From Coriobacteriia bacterium (GTDB taxonomy: Bacteria; Actinomycetota; Coriobacteriia; Coriobacteriales; UBA8131), in NCBI GenBank assembly GCA_009784945.1, contig WQXH01000017.1, positions 1 to 39,358 of the forward strand: a DNA stretch of 39,358 nt. The letters run 5' to 3'. A model generated the notes under the pieces. It was not told the origin of the DNA and searched no databases. It worked only from the letters and a program-made list of their open reading frames with translations. A program made the translations under genes and the position numbers. Shown here piece by piece: positions 1 through 8,015 of the stretch (within the stretch, counting starts at the first letter, position 1; every line of letters begins with the position of its first letter).

Positions 1-829
1 GAAAGACACCCAAGAGAATATAAGCAACTATCACCACCAGAGGAAAGGGAAACATCATCCACCCGCTGGCTATGCCATGCTTTTTCTTGCCATACTTCTT
101 GACTTCCTCCCAGTTGTTGTACTGCTTGCCATTGATGAAGACCTTGGCATCGCCAAAGTCGCCAGTTTCGCAAAAGTTGTTAAAGGACTCGCTAAAGGAA
201 TCACTGACCGACTTTACGCTGTCGTGCTCGCTGTCGTGCTCGCTGTCGTGCTCGCTGTTGTATTCGTTGTTGTATTCGTTGTTGTATTCGCTGCCTTCCC
301 CTTCTTCCCTGCCATCTTTAAAGTGAATACCACTGAGGCCTATATGTATTTCGTCTCCGCCGACCTCCTTGACGCGCACCCCATCCTTCCACGACACACT
401 CACGAACTCATCACCATCGATGACGTGGACTCCTCCCATGCCTACATGCACGGCAGTGTCTCCCTTGGATTTGCCCTTCTTGGATTTTTTGGCAGACGGG
501 CGCTCACCTTCCTGGCCAGCCACCTGTCCGGCCTCCCAACCAGACGCTTGATTCGCTGCCTTGTCGGCTGCCTCAAAGGACACATCATCCTTGATGCCTT
601 CGTCTACATAGAGCAGCTCATCGAGCGACACTCCATAGATTTGCGCCAACGCAATGAGGTTGTCAGTGTCGGGAGAAGACTCGGAGCGCTCCCATTTAGA
701 AACAGCCTGGCGAGAAACGCCCAGCTTCTCGGCAAGACTCTCCTGAGAGTAGCCCGCCTCGCGCCTACGCCTTGCCAATCTCTGTGCAATCTCTACATTC
801 ATGGCCTTGCCCTTTCTCGCTGTTTGCAT
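1..829 (-). CDS. XRE-family HTH regulator with C-terminal membrane segment (3' end outside window)
   Basis: Reading leftwards from 829, the frame stays open to the window edge, about 276 codons. Residues 10-65 form a Cro/CI-type helix-turn-helix, with the motif GYSQESLAEKLGVSRQAVSKWE followed by a YGVSLDELL segment. After a charged Lys/Ser linker come two G-D/G-V rich stretches (GMGGVHVIDGD, GLSGIHFKDG), then an Asn/Glu/His/Asp low-complexity repeat. The visible end starts a hydrophobic helix (MMFPFPLVVIVAYILLGVF), so the protein is probably membrane tethered. The ATG at 829 has a good GGAGG eight bases upstream; the ATG at 802 is also possible. It is likely a transcriptional regulator that senses something at the membrane. 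Its target is unknown. Confidence 0.85.
   Translation of the reverse strand, partial: MQTARKGKAMNVEIAQRLARRRREAGYSQESLAEKLGVSRQAVSKWERSESSPDTDNLIALAQIYGVSLDELLYVDEGIKDDVSFEAADKAANQASGWEAGQVAGQEGERPSAKKSKKGKSKGDTAVHVGMGGVHVIDGDEFVSVSWKDGVRVKEVGGDEIHIGLSGIHFKDGREEGEGSEYNNEYNNEYNSEHDSEHDSEHDSVKSVSDSFSESFNNFCETGDFGDAKVFINGKQYNNWEEVKKYGKKKHGIASGWMMFPFPLVVIVAYILLGVF
218..289. repeat. Six 12-bp tandem units inside the XRE regulator gene
   Basis: There are three copies of GCTGTCGTGCTC, then a hybrid GCTGTTGTATTC, then two copies of GTTGTTGTATTC. On the minus strand they encode four-residue units EYNN/EYNS/EHDS between the HTH part and the membrane end. The unit is a multiple of three, so copy changes would lengthen or shorten the linker without breaking the frame. 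Confidence 0.9.
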
Positions 830-915
830 CCTCTACCCCTCCCATATTACGGTTGCGGCAAAGCCAAATCGAGCACTTCCAGTTGGAATTATCCGCAACT
901 TTAGGTTGCGCAGCT

Positions 916-921
916 AGTATA
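916..921 (-). promoter_or_regulatory. Possible extended -10 promoter for the XRE regulator
   Basis: On the minus strand the sequence TGTTATACT gives a TG-N-TATACT extended -10 about 85 bases upstream of the chosen ATG. No good -35 is visible at 17 bases, which fits an extended -10. This is a sequence match only. Confidence 0.3.
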
Positions 922-999
922 ACAGGCACGGCAGAACCACACTGGAATAGAGGGGATGAATGAGAGGGGCTGAGGGGATGGGGCAATGCATTGTACTGG

Positions 1000-1100
1000 G
1001 TTGACCGGGGGACGGGTTGACAGGGGGACGTATAAAGTGTCAACTGCCAAAGGCAGTTGACACTTTATACGTCCCCCTGTCAACCCGTCCCCCGGTCAAC
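1000..1100. repeat. 101-bp perfect palindrome, GTTGAC-type repeat element
   Basis: Two 49-base arms pair perfectly around a 3-base loop (AAA, 1049-1051). Each arm holds GTTGACC-GGGGGACG, then GTTGACA-GGGGGACG, then TATAAAGTGTCAACTGCC. The word GTTGAC of the outer arm is complementary to GTCAAC in the inner part. It sits between the 3' end of the radical SAM gene and the promoter region of the XRE gene. The form is that of REP/BIME-like mobile repeats; no transposase is nearby. Confidence 0.9.
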
Positions 1101-1123
1101 TTCGTCCCCCTGTCAACTTGACC

Positions 1124-2341
1124 CTACGGAGTTCTAAACGGGCATCCTGCGTGCCCTTCAAAGAAACATGCGCACTGTCCAAGCACAAGAGCCCTACAAC
1201 CATAGCAGCCATGTAAAAAATCACACCCTGCACAGGGCGCATTGACATTTTCTCCAATTGTTCTGAACCTGTTGAGGTGCCCAGACTGATACCAGGTTTC
1301 AAATAGAGAGTTTGCTTTTTCTCTTATATTCACGTGGCTACAAGGCCGGTAATAGCCCTGCGAATCAAGAGCTAAAAACCTACGCCCTGCTCCGCAGCCA
1401 GACATATAGCTTGTTTGATTGTTTAAATAACAGAGTAGGCTGGCATAAGCAGAGTCAAGTCTGATGCGCAGCTTTCGTGCACTTCTTGCGCTCCTAATCA
1501 TCTTAGCCAGCCTCAGCTCATCCTTAGGCAAAAGATAATTCTCTTCATACGCCTCACCTGAAGAATGCTTATACCGCAAAATATTGACATTGCCAACTCT
1601 AAAGCTTTCAGCTAGCTGCAAGAGCTTTGGGAAATCATCAAGGTTGTCTCGCCTGGCTACCCAATTAATACCAAAAGACAATTGAGAATCCTTCAACAAC
1701 GCAAGAGCAAAAAGAGCGTGCTCATACCCACCACGCGAGCGAGAGTCTATCTCCTTGCTGGAGCCATTGAGAGAAACCTGCACATGCCTGAGACCACAGC
1801 TCACAAGACTGTCAAGCAATTGCCTGTCAAGGCTGTAGCCGCTGGTAGTAATAGTGGCAACCATGGCACAGGTACTTATTTCCTCAATGAGCTGGTGCAA
1901 GCCAGAATAAAGAAGTGGCTCGCCACCGCCAAGCGCAATTTGAAAGACCTGCATCTGCGCTGCATCTTGAATGACAGACGAGAGCAATGCGACATCTAAC
2001 TCTTGATGCCTCGCTTGCCCCTTGTAACACTGAGAACAATTGAGAGGACAGGCTTCGGTCAGCTCTATATGCAAGCTCTCAGGCGCACAAAAAGAGAATG
2101 GTGGTGCCACCCTGCTTCTCGACAAGGCTATTGCCTCAACAACTGCATGCTTATCCCCGTTGCCGACTATACCAAGCTCCATTACCCTCTCGATAAAAGG
2201 GTTGTTGCCTCCCCTTGCCCACATCTCTAGTAAAGAAAGTTCCTTGCCAGAAAAGAAAGCGGTGCGCGCTTGCTCTGCATTCCAGATGAGCAAGGCATTT
2301 TCTTCTGCTCGGATAATCCTTAGAGCAGTTTGCTTATTCAT
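1124..2341 (-). CDS. Radical SAM/SPASM domain protein, probable peptide-modifying enzyme
   Basis: About 405 residues from the ATG at 2341, which overlaps the upstream stop by 8 bases and suggests translational coupling. The radical SAM Cys motif CxxxCxxC (CPLNCSQC) is at residues 98-105, preceded by HIELTEA. GGGEPLL, the usual SAM-binding GGE motif, follows. The C-terminal part is rich in Cys (SGCGAGRR, YYRPCSH, CAGCDFLHGCYGC), as in SPASM domains that bind extra Fe-S clusters. The first 90 residues look like a small PqqD-like or winged-helix lead-in found in peptide-modifying relatives; that part is inference. Such enzymes modify ribosomal peptides or mature an enzyme partner. The substrate here is unknown. 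A start at 2395 is possible but lies deep in the upstream gene. Confidence 0.85.
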   Translation of the reverse strand: MNKQTALRIIRAEENALLIWNAEQARTAFFSGKELSLLEMWARGGNNPFIERVMELGIVGNGDKHAVVEAIALSRSRVAPPFSFCAPESLHIELTEACPLNCSQCYKGQARHQELDVALLSSVIQDAAQMQVFQIALGGGEPLLYSGLHQLIEEISTCAMVATITTSGYSLDRQLLDSLVSCGLRHVQVSLNGSSKEIDSRSRGGYEHALFALALLKDSQLSFGINWVARRDNLDDFPKLLQLAESFRVGNVNILRYKHSSGEAYEENYLLPKDELRLAKMIRSARSARKLRIRLDSAYASLLCYLNNQTSYMSGCGAGRRFLALDSQGYYRPCSHVNIREKANSLFETWYQSGHLNRFRTIGENVNAPCAGCDFLHGCYGCRALVLGQCACFFEGHAGCPFRTP

Positions 2342-3572
2342 TGCGCCATTCGTAGACCTGCGGTTTGACAAACTCCAGCTGACCACTCTCGGCATACTCC
2401 AGCAAGCTGAGCAGATAGCCCTTCATTTCAGAACGAACCCTGAGTTCGCAAGTAGGCTTGTTGTCGATTAACGCAAAGGCAATGTATCCTGGGTATAGCC
2501 AGTCCTTTCTGTACCAGGTCTGCCTCTCCTCGTATGGAGCAATCTCATCTAATCTGGCCTCAAGCGCTGCGACTATCTCTGGATTGTTCTCATAAAGCTC
2601 TGGAGGCGGCAGTGCAATAATAGCAGCCGTTTCAAAAATCTGCTCAACCGTCTCCAGCTCTAGAGAAAGAGTCAGGTCTACGAGCTCCAGATAGCTACTA
2701 AAGGGTAGCTCCTCTTCTGGTGGCGCACTCCAATGCTCACGAGATGCCTGAAGAAATAACCCGCTCTTTGATAGTCGCGATGTCCATCCCTTTTCGTAAT
2801 ATGATACTGAGGAGCGTACAATGCCGTAGTCCATTAGCCACTTCAAGCTATGCTTTACGCTGTGTTTAACGGGTAACTGTATTTTTTCATAGGCGTAGAG
2901 CGAGCTTCCAAAAGTTGCTCCACAGGAGCACTCTGCTCCACCCCAAATCCTTATACTGGGAAACCGCTCCTCCAGGTACTTGATAATGTATCTGGTGTAT
3001 TCATAGTTTGAGCTGACTGGTATTCCTAAAGTTACCCAGGTGTCACCCTTCTTAACTGGCGTGGAGAGTGAGATATTGTAGCTATAGGCAGCACCTTCGT
3101 TGAGGCAAGGCTCCCTGTGGCGCAAATCACCCTCTTTGACTACTCTTTCCAGCGTCAAATCTACGGTCATAAAAGCCACTTTGCTGGCAGGCTCTGTGCA
3201 GCAGCTTTGAGCAGTTTGATAACCCTTTTCGAGAGGAGCTCTCTCCTTACTTAAGCAATAGAGCTCTGACTGAAGCGCTGTGCTCAACTGTTCTGGATAT
3301 TTGCAGTATGCCATAACGCCGATTAAGGGATAGCTCCCAGAGTATAGTTGCTCTTCAAACTCTGCCTTGCTCAATCTTTTTTCTGGCTCTACGTGCCCTC
3401 TGTTATATGACATGGGTGGCAGTGTATTGTAGACAGGTTTGCGCTTTTCACAAAATAGCGGGATTGCCAAAAAGCTCTCTACAAGATCTCTCACCTGAAT
3501 GCTCTCGGGCACAATAATGTCAAAACTTGTGTCCGAGCCATCTATCTCATAGCCATCCCAATAAAAAAACAT
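2334..3572 (-). CDS. Protein of unknown family, co-transcribed with the radical SAM gene
   Basis: 412 residues, ATG at 3572 preceded by AAGGGGC. I do not recognise the family. It is soluble, with no signal peptide or membrane segment. It carries several scattered Cys residues (LYCLS, QSCCTEP, GGAECSCGATFG), many aromatic residues, and an acidic helical C-terminal half ending in EWRNE. The stop overlaps the start of the radical SAM gene by 8 bases, so the two are very likely made together. By context it could be a substrate, a partner, or the protein whose maturation needs the radical SAM enzyme. The function is not assigned. Confidence 0.75.
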   Translation of the reverse strand: MFFYWDGYEIDGSDTSFDIIVPESIQVRDLVESFLAIPLFCEKRKPVYNTLPPMSYNRGHVEPEKRLSKAEFEEQLYSGSYPLIGVMAYCKYPEQLSTALQSELYCLSKERAPLEKGYQTAQSCCTEPASKVAFMTVDLTLERVVKEGDLRHREPCLNEGAAYSYNISLSTPVKKGDTWVTLGIPVSSNYEYTRYIIKYLEERFPSIRIWGGAECSCGATFGSSLYAYEKIQLPVKHSVKHSLKWLMDYGIVRSSVSYYEKGWTSRLSKSGLFLQASREHWSAPPEEELPFSSYLELVDLTLSLELETVEQIFETAAIIALPPPELYENNPEIVAALEARLDEIAPYEERQTWYRKDWLYPGYIAFALIDNKPTCELRVRSEMKGYLLSLLEYAESGQLEFVKPQVYEWRNE

Positions 3573-3584
3573 TTTCTTGCCCCT

Positions 3585-3722
3585 TTATTCTTCACTCATA
3601 GTGCCCTGGATCCTGCCAATAAAGACAGTCTTCTCAGGTATTATCTTACCAAACTTTTTCCATGCTATTGCTCTATACTCCTCTAAACCGTTTCTAGCAC
3701 ATGGCGCAGTGCCTCCCCAGCT
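3585..3722 (-). pseudogene. Orphan 45-codon open segment just upstream of the unknown/radical SAM pair
   Basis: On the minus strand a frame opens after a TAA and runs for 45 codons to a TAA at 3585-3587. That stop lies against the ribosome site of the next gene. The peptide begins SWGGTAPCARNGLEEYR and ends FIGRIQGTMSEE. Its codon use and composition look coding, but there is no ATG, GTG or TTG start before the third residue from the end of the SEE tail. It is either the 3' remnant of a decayed first gene of this operon or a coding stretch entered from another frame. A lost precursor peptide is one idea; nothing proves it. Confidence 0.35.
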
Positions 3723-3794
3723 TTACTTAGGATGCAAGGTGCATAATAATACAGAGAGAAGATCAGTAGCTCTAAGGCTAAGGACTGTGAACCA

Positions 3795-6700
3795 TTGCTT
3801 GATAACGGCAAAAATATCTTCCAAGCTCTTCACCAAAACAAGTGGCTCTATGTTGAATACCTCAACAAGGAGCAAAAGGTCACTCGGTACTGGATAGCCA
3901 TAATAGGCATTAACCTCACCAGAAAAACGCTTGCAGTTGAAGGTTTGCACCTTGGCCAGCACACGGTGGCGCAGTTCAACATCGGCATAGAGAACATTCG
4001 ATCTTCTGCGGTCATTGAGGGGTCTTACCATAAAACCGATCCCCAGCTCATCGCTGATATTCAAAGGAGGGACCACCACTATAAGGCGCTTTTTGGATCG
4101 GTGGCAAACCTTAAGACCCTGAGCTATCTGGAAGATTGCAACCGCTTGGACACTCCTCCCTACTGCAAGGACTTCTCCCTGATAAAACATATAGATGGGG
4201 AGAGCTTCAGCAACAATCGCGTCACCCTGAGCGAGCAGCAATTCAAAGACATTGTTTCGGAGTTCAGAAAGAGCACCACAGAAGACCCTTACAAAGGCCC
4301 GCTGGGTTTCAAGAAGGAAGGAGCGCGTAGCACCCTCCTACAGCAGATTGCCCTGAATGTGCTCAGCCTTCATACCAAAAAGGGACTGTATGTCTTGGCT
4401 TATAAGCCGCTCTACCTCGATGTAAGCAAGAAGCAGCTGGTGGCGGGTCACCTGGCCATCTGCACCGAATTCAAGGTCGGTAACAAAGGAGCGTGGGAGG
4501 AACAGAGAATTCAGCAGTATCTCGACAACGATTGTTTGGAGCTGCTGAGAGAGTTTGAGCAAAACGCCGAGACCATAAAAGACAGGATAGCAGAGCACCC
4601 GAGTGCGCCGAGCATAGACGATCGACCCTACCTAATGAGTATCTGTTTTGACAGCATCATCGATCTTAAGACAGAGTATGCAGGAATAAGCCTGCTCTAT
4701 GAAAATGATACCGTGTCGGTTCCCCTTAAGGCCTTTTTTGGAGAGCTTGTTTCCAGGCCAGAAAAGCGCAAAGAGTACGACATCGTTATGCTGGATAAGA
4801 AGGCCGATCTTGATCAGATTCTCGCCATTAATAAGGCTATCAAATACCCTCTTGCCTATATCCAAGGTCCGCCAGGTACGGGTAAGACTTCGACCATCAT
4901 CAACACTATCATCAATGCCTTCTTTTATGAGCGCACCGTGCTCTTTGCCTCCAATAATAATCATCCGATTAACGGTGTATTTACGAGCCTCGGTAGGCTT
5001 AAGTATCGCAACTTCAGTATTCCTTTTCCAGTGGTGCGCCTGGGGAGCAGCCGTGTGCAGAACCAAGCACTCGACTATATGAGAGCTCTACATGAAAAGG
5101 TTGAAAGTACCCCCATTTATGAAGCCACACTCAAAAAGAAGAAGAAGGCTGAGTCGCAAAAGGCGCGGCAGCTTACCGAGCTGCTAGCCCGCTACGAAGA
5201 GCGCCTCGAGTTGCTTGAACGCCGTGAGTGCATCGAGAGGCTTTTAGAGTCCAGCGGTAGCTTGCACTTTACCGCCGAGCTTGAGGCCAGGCAACTCAAA
5301 AAGATCGAGGAAGGCTTGCAAAGGATTGGTCAGATTCAACATGAAGAAGCGCTTTCTCTTCTGCCCAACGATACTGACGCTCTCTCCATGTTTCTCCACT
5401 ACTCTTCTGCGCTGCATCTCAAGCGGCTAAGCGAGCCCAAGTACAAGGAGCTCCTGGAGATTGCTTATGACACCAAGAGTGCCCCTGGCGAGAGGGCTGC
5501 ATTATTTAACCGCTACCTTGCGGATTCCAATAACTTGAGAAACTTCCTGAGGGTGTTTCCGATTGTCATTACCACCTGTATTTCGGCGCGACGGCTTGGT
5601 GAGCCCAAGCCCTCCTTTGACATGGTCATTCTTGATGAGGCCAGTCAGTGCAACATTGCCACTGCCCTTGTGCCCATTGTCAGGGGCTCAAGTCTCATGC
5701 TGGTAGGAGATCCCCAACAGCTTAACCCTGTCATAAACCTTGACCCGCTCGCGAGCGAGAAGCTTCGACGCAACTACCAGGTGGCTGAGCGCTATGACTA
5801 CTGCAGCAATTCCATTTATAAGGCCTTTCTTGCGAGCGATTCGGTAAGCGATGAGATACTGCTCAGTCATCACTATCGCTCGGATGAGCGCATCATCAAC
5901 TTTAACAATAAAAAGTATTACAACGGCAAGCTCAAGATTAGGACAAAGCCAAGCGAGGCTCCGCCGCTCCAGTACTACAACGTCTCGCTAGACCAAAGCG
6001 ATGTGCGCAATACTGCCCCTGGAGAGGTCTCTGCCATCATCGACTACATCAAGCAGCATCCTGATGAGAAGATAGGCATTATTACTCCCTTTACTAACCA
6101 GCGAGAGCTGATTCATCTGGCCTTAGCGACAGAGAGCATTACGAGTGTGGCCTGCGGCACGGTGCACTCTTTTCAAGGTGATGAGCAAGACACCATCCTT
6201 TTTTCTACGGGGCTTGCTGCCAAAACTTCTGCCAGAACCTATGCGTGGCTGGCTTCAAACAGAGAGTTGATAAATGTAGCCACCTCAAGAGCCAAGAAAA
6301 GGTTGGTGATTCTGAGTAATAAACAAAACCTCAAGCGGCTGCATGCTGGCGTTGAGGGCACTGACGACCTCTATGAGCTCATTGAATATGTGGCAACTCA
6401 AGGCGAGTCCAGAATTACCAAGCTTGATAGCGCCTCTCGTGCGCTTGGCATTAAGCCCTATAGCACACAGATCGAAAACGCCTTCCTTGAAAGCCTTGAC
6501 CATGCGTTGGGTAATCTATTTGTTTCTGGCGCTAAATTTGCTGTACACAAAGAGGTGCCTATATCGCAGGTGTTCCAAGAGAACCTCGCCTGCCTGCATC
6601 TCTTTTACACAGGCAGATTTGACTTTGTGATTTACGAACGCACCTCCCCCGTTAAGGAGATTCCTGTATTAGCTATAGAGCTTGATGGCAAGGAGCACTA

Positions 6701-6848
6701 TGAAGAGGAAGAGGTCAAGCGTCGCGATAGAGAAAAGCAGGCAATCTGTTCCAAGCACAAGCTCACCTTGATTCGCGTGGATAACTCCTATGCTCGCCGG
6801 TACAACTGCATTAAGAACATCCTCAGCGATTACTTCAAAAGAAGGTAG
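3795..6848 (+). CDS. SF1 (Upf1-like) helicase with N-terminal WYL-like region and C-terminal DUF2726/VSR-like nuclease
   Basis: 1017 residues. The first 60 residues (NKWLYVEYLNKEQKVTRYW) resemble a WYL-type fold. Walker A GPPGTGKT is at about 358-365, and DEASQ (about 614-618) is the Upf1-like Walker B. GDPQQLNP, HYRSDERIINF, VHSFQGDEQD and ATSRAKKRL are the later helicase motifs. A charged helical insert (about 440-520) follows motif Ia. The C-terminal part holds ELDGKEHYEEEE (962 onward), KRRDREKQ and LIRVD, typical of DUF2726/VSR-like PD-(D/E)xK nucleases. The start is TTG with AAGGA ten bases upstream; no other start occurs after the in-frame stop at 3747. The gene stands alone and is likely a single-gene nucleic-acid defence or repair effector, as inferred for similar fusions. 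Confidence 0.85.
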   Translation: MLDNGKNIFQALHQNKWLYVEYLNKEQKVTRYWIAIIGINLTRKTLAVEGLHLGQHTVAQFNIGIENIRSSAVIEGSYHKTDPQLIADIQRRDHHYKALFGSVANLKTLSYLEDCNRLDTPPYCKDFSLIKHIDGESFSNNRVTLSEQQFKDIVSEFRKSTTEDPYKGPLGFKKEGARSTLLQQIALNVLSLHTKKGLYVLAYKPLYLDVSKKQLVAGHLAICTEFKVGNKGAWEEQRIQQYLDNDCLELLREFEQNAETIKDRIAEHPSAPSIDDRPYLMSICFDSIIDLKTEYAGISLLYENDTVSVPLKAFFGELVSRPEKRKEYDIVMLDKKADLDQILAINKAIKYPLAYIQGPPGTGKTSTIINTIINAFFYERTVLFASNNNHPINGVFTSLGRLKYRNFSIPFPVVRLGSSRVQNQALDYMRALHEKVESTPIYEATLKKKKKAESQKARQLTELLARYEERLELLERRECIERLLESSGSLHFTAELEARQLKKIEEGLQRIGQIQHEEALSLLPNDTDALSMFLHYSSALHLKRLSEPKYKELLEIAYDTKSAPGERAALFNRYLADSNNLRNFLRVFPIVITTCISARRLGEPKPSFDMVILDEASQCNIATALVPIVRGSSLMLVGDPQQLNPVINLDPLASEKLRRNYQVAERYDYCSNSIYKAFLASDSVSDEILLSHHYRSDERIINFNNKKYYNGKLKIRTKPSEAPPLQYYNVSLDQSDVRNTAPGEVSAIIDYIKQHPDEKIGIITPFTNQRELIHLALATESITSVACGTVHSFQGDEQDTILFSTGLAAKTSARTYAWLASNRELINVATSRAKKRLVILSNKQNLKRLHAGVEGTDDLYELIEYVATQGESRITKLDSASRALGIKPYSTQIENAFLESLDHALGNLFVSGAKFAVHKEVPISQVFQENLACLHLFYTGRFDFVIYERTSPVKEIPVLAIELDGKEHYEEEEVKRRDREKQAICSKHKLTLIRVDNSYARRYNCIKNILSDYFKRR

Positions 6849-6870
6849 GACTTTGGGTTTCAAAGGAGAG

Positions 6871-6926
6871 TGGGGCAGGCTCGTCACCCAACCATGGGCA
6901 AAAAGGGTCAGTAGCCCCGTCCCCTC
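6871..6926. repeat. Degenerate AGCCCCGTCCCC-type repeat
   Basis: The stretch holds CATGGGCAAAA and then GTAGCCCCGTCCCC, matching the spacer and right end of the elements near 11.55, 15.0 and 20.4 kb. The left end is eroded. It lies just after the helicase stop. Confidence 0.6.
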
Positions 6927-6988
6927 TAGACTACTCTATATATGATAAGCTTGCAGCAGTGGTAATGGTCTGTGTCAGCTACGGGCGA

Positions 6989-7059
6989 GGGATACAGGGG
7001 GACGTTTAACTTGTATCATTTCTACGAAATGATACAAGTTAAACGTCCCCCTGTATCCC
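6989..7059. repeat. 71-bp perfect palindrome, GATACA-type repeat
   Basis: Two 34-base arms around a TAC loop: GGGATACAGGGGGACG, then TTTAACTTGTATCATTTC and its complement. It ends a few bases before the AGGAG ribosome site of tag, so it forms most of the tag leader and could fold in the mRNA. It is nearly the same as the elements at 7655 and 9385. Confidence 0.9.
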
Positions 7060-7084
7060 GTCCCCCTGCGAGGAGTTGATTAGT

Positions 7085-7675
7085 ATGAACGAAGAATCAA
7101 CACGTTGTGAATGGGCAAACGGCAACGAAAAAATGGCTCTGTATCATGACGAGGTCTGGGGTGTGCCTGTGCATGACGATCAGCAGCTCTTTGCAAAGCT
7201 TTGTTTAGACTGTATGCAGGCAGGCCTCTCCTGGCAGACAATCCTTAACAAACAAGAATACTTCTACAAGGCATTTGATGGGTTTGACATCAAGATCGTG
7301 GCCTCCTATGACGAGGCAAAGGTTGAGGAGCTGATGCACGATGCCGGCATCGTGCGCAACCTCCTGAAGATTCGCGCACTTATAAACAATGCTCAGCGTG
7401 TCTTGGAAGTGCAAAAGGAATTCGGCAGCTTTGATGCCTACTTATGGGGCTTTACTGAGGGAGAGGTCATCAAGAACAGCTGGACAAGCTGTGATGAGAT
7501 TCCTGCATCAACTGCTCTGAGCGATGCACTCAGCAAAGACCTCAAAAAGCGTGGTTTCAAATTCGTGGGCACTACCATTGTCTATGCCTATCTTCAGGCA
7601 GTTGGCGTTGTTAATGACCACCTCACCAGCTGCTTTCGCTACGATGCCTGCGAGGGGATACAGGGGGACGTATAA
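7085..7675 (+). CDS. tag: DNA-3-methyladenine glycosylase I
   Basis: 196 residues from the ATG at 7085 (AGGAG nine bases upstream). The family motifs YHDEVWGVP, QAGLSW, DAGIVRN, EIPASTALSDALSKDLKKRGFKFVG and VNDH are present. C8, H21, H179 and C183 match the zinc ligands of E. coli Tag (C4, H17, H175, C179). It removes 3-methyladenine from alkylated DNA. The residue at the position of E. coli Glu38 is Asp here (LCLDCMQAG), a conservative change. The last codons, EGIQGDV and the TAA stop, are read from the left arm of the repeat that begins at 7655, so the native C-terminus has been replaced or extended by about seven residues. Confidence 0.95.
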   Translation: MNEESTRCEWANGNEKMALYHDEVWGVPVHDDQQLFAKLCLDCMQAGLSWQTILNKQEYFYKAFDGFDIKIVASYDEAKVEELMHDAGIVRNLLKIRALINNAQRVLEVQKEFGSFDAYLWGFTEGEVIKNSWTSCDEIPASTALSDALSKDLKKRGFKFVGTTIVYAYLQAVGVVNDHLTSCFRYDACEGIQGDV

Positions 7676-7725
7676 CTTGTATCATTTCTACGAAATGATA
7701 CAAGTTATACGTCCCCCTGTATCCC
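7655..7725. repeat. 71-bp perfect palindrome, GATACA-type repeat that supplies the end of tag
   Basis: Arms of 34 bases around a TAC loop, GGGATACAGGGGGACGTATAACTTGTATCATTTC and complement. The left arm codes for the last residues and stop of tag. The right arm ends nine bases before the stop of the convergent toxin gene. A hairpin here could act as a two-way transcription end, though no T-run follows. Confidence 0.92.
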
Positions 7726-7733
7726 TAATATCC

Positions 7734-8015
7734 CTAAGAAGTAAAGCGGTAGACCTTGCTTCGATGACCAAGCTTTATTACTTCAATGATAAGCTTGCCA
7801 TCATCTATTACTGCGAGTATGCGATAGCTGCCAACGCGATAGCTCCACTCCCCCGAGTGCTCCCCAGATAGAGCCTTTCCGTGTGCACGTGGGTTTACGC
7901 AATCTGCGAGATTCTTGTTTATCCACCCAAGAACTATCTCCCTTTGCGTGCTATCCATCTTTCTCAATACCTTGAGCGCTTGGTCAGAGTATCTCACCTT
8001 ATACTTTGCTTTCAC
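7734..8015 (-). CDS. RelE/ParE-family toxin
   Basis: 93 residues with the compact RelE/ParE pattern: KVRYSDQALKVLRKMD at the start, a basic helix, then WSYRVGSYRILAVIDD and VIKLGHRSKVYR at the end. RelE relatives are ribosome-dependent mRNA interferases and ParE relatives poison gyrase; sequence alone does not settle which this is. The basic Arg/His residues in the last strand favour RelE-like activity. It overlaps the antitoxin gene by 4 bases (ATGA). Confidence 0.85.
   Translation of the reverse strand: MKAKYKVRYSDQALKVLRKMDSTQREIVLGWINKNLADCVNPRAHGKALSGEHSGEWSYRVGSYRILAVIDDGKLIIEVIKLGHRSKVYRFTS

Noticed and set aside
218-289. CRISPR-like array
   Set aside because: The units are 12 bases long with no spacers; it is a coding tandem repeat.
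77-904. Long plus-strand open frame at the left edge
   Set aside because: It is antisense to the XRE regulator. Its Val/Leu-rich stretch is the 12-bp repeat read backwards, and it has no clear ribosome site.
3723-4241. Minus-strand 172-codon frame at the start of the helicase gene
   Set aside because: It overlaps the helicase N-terminal region, which matches related proteins. No ribosome site or known motif was found.
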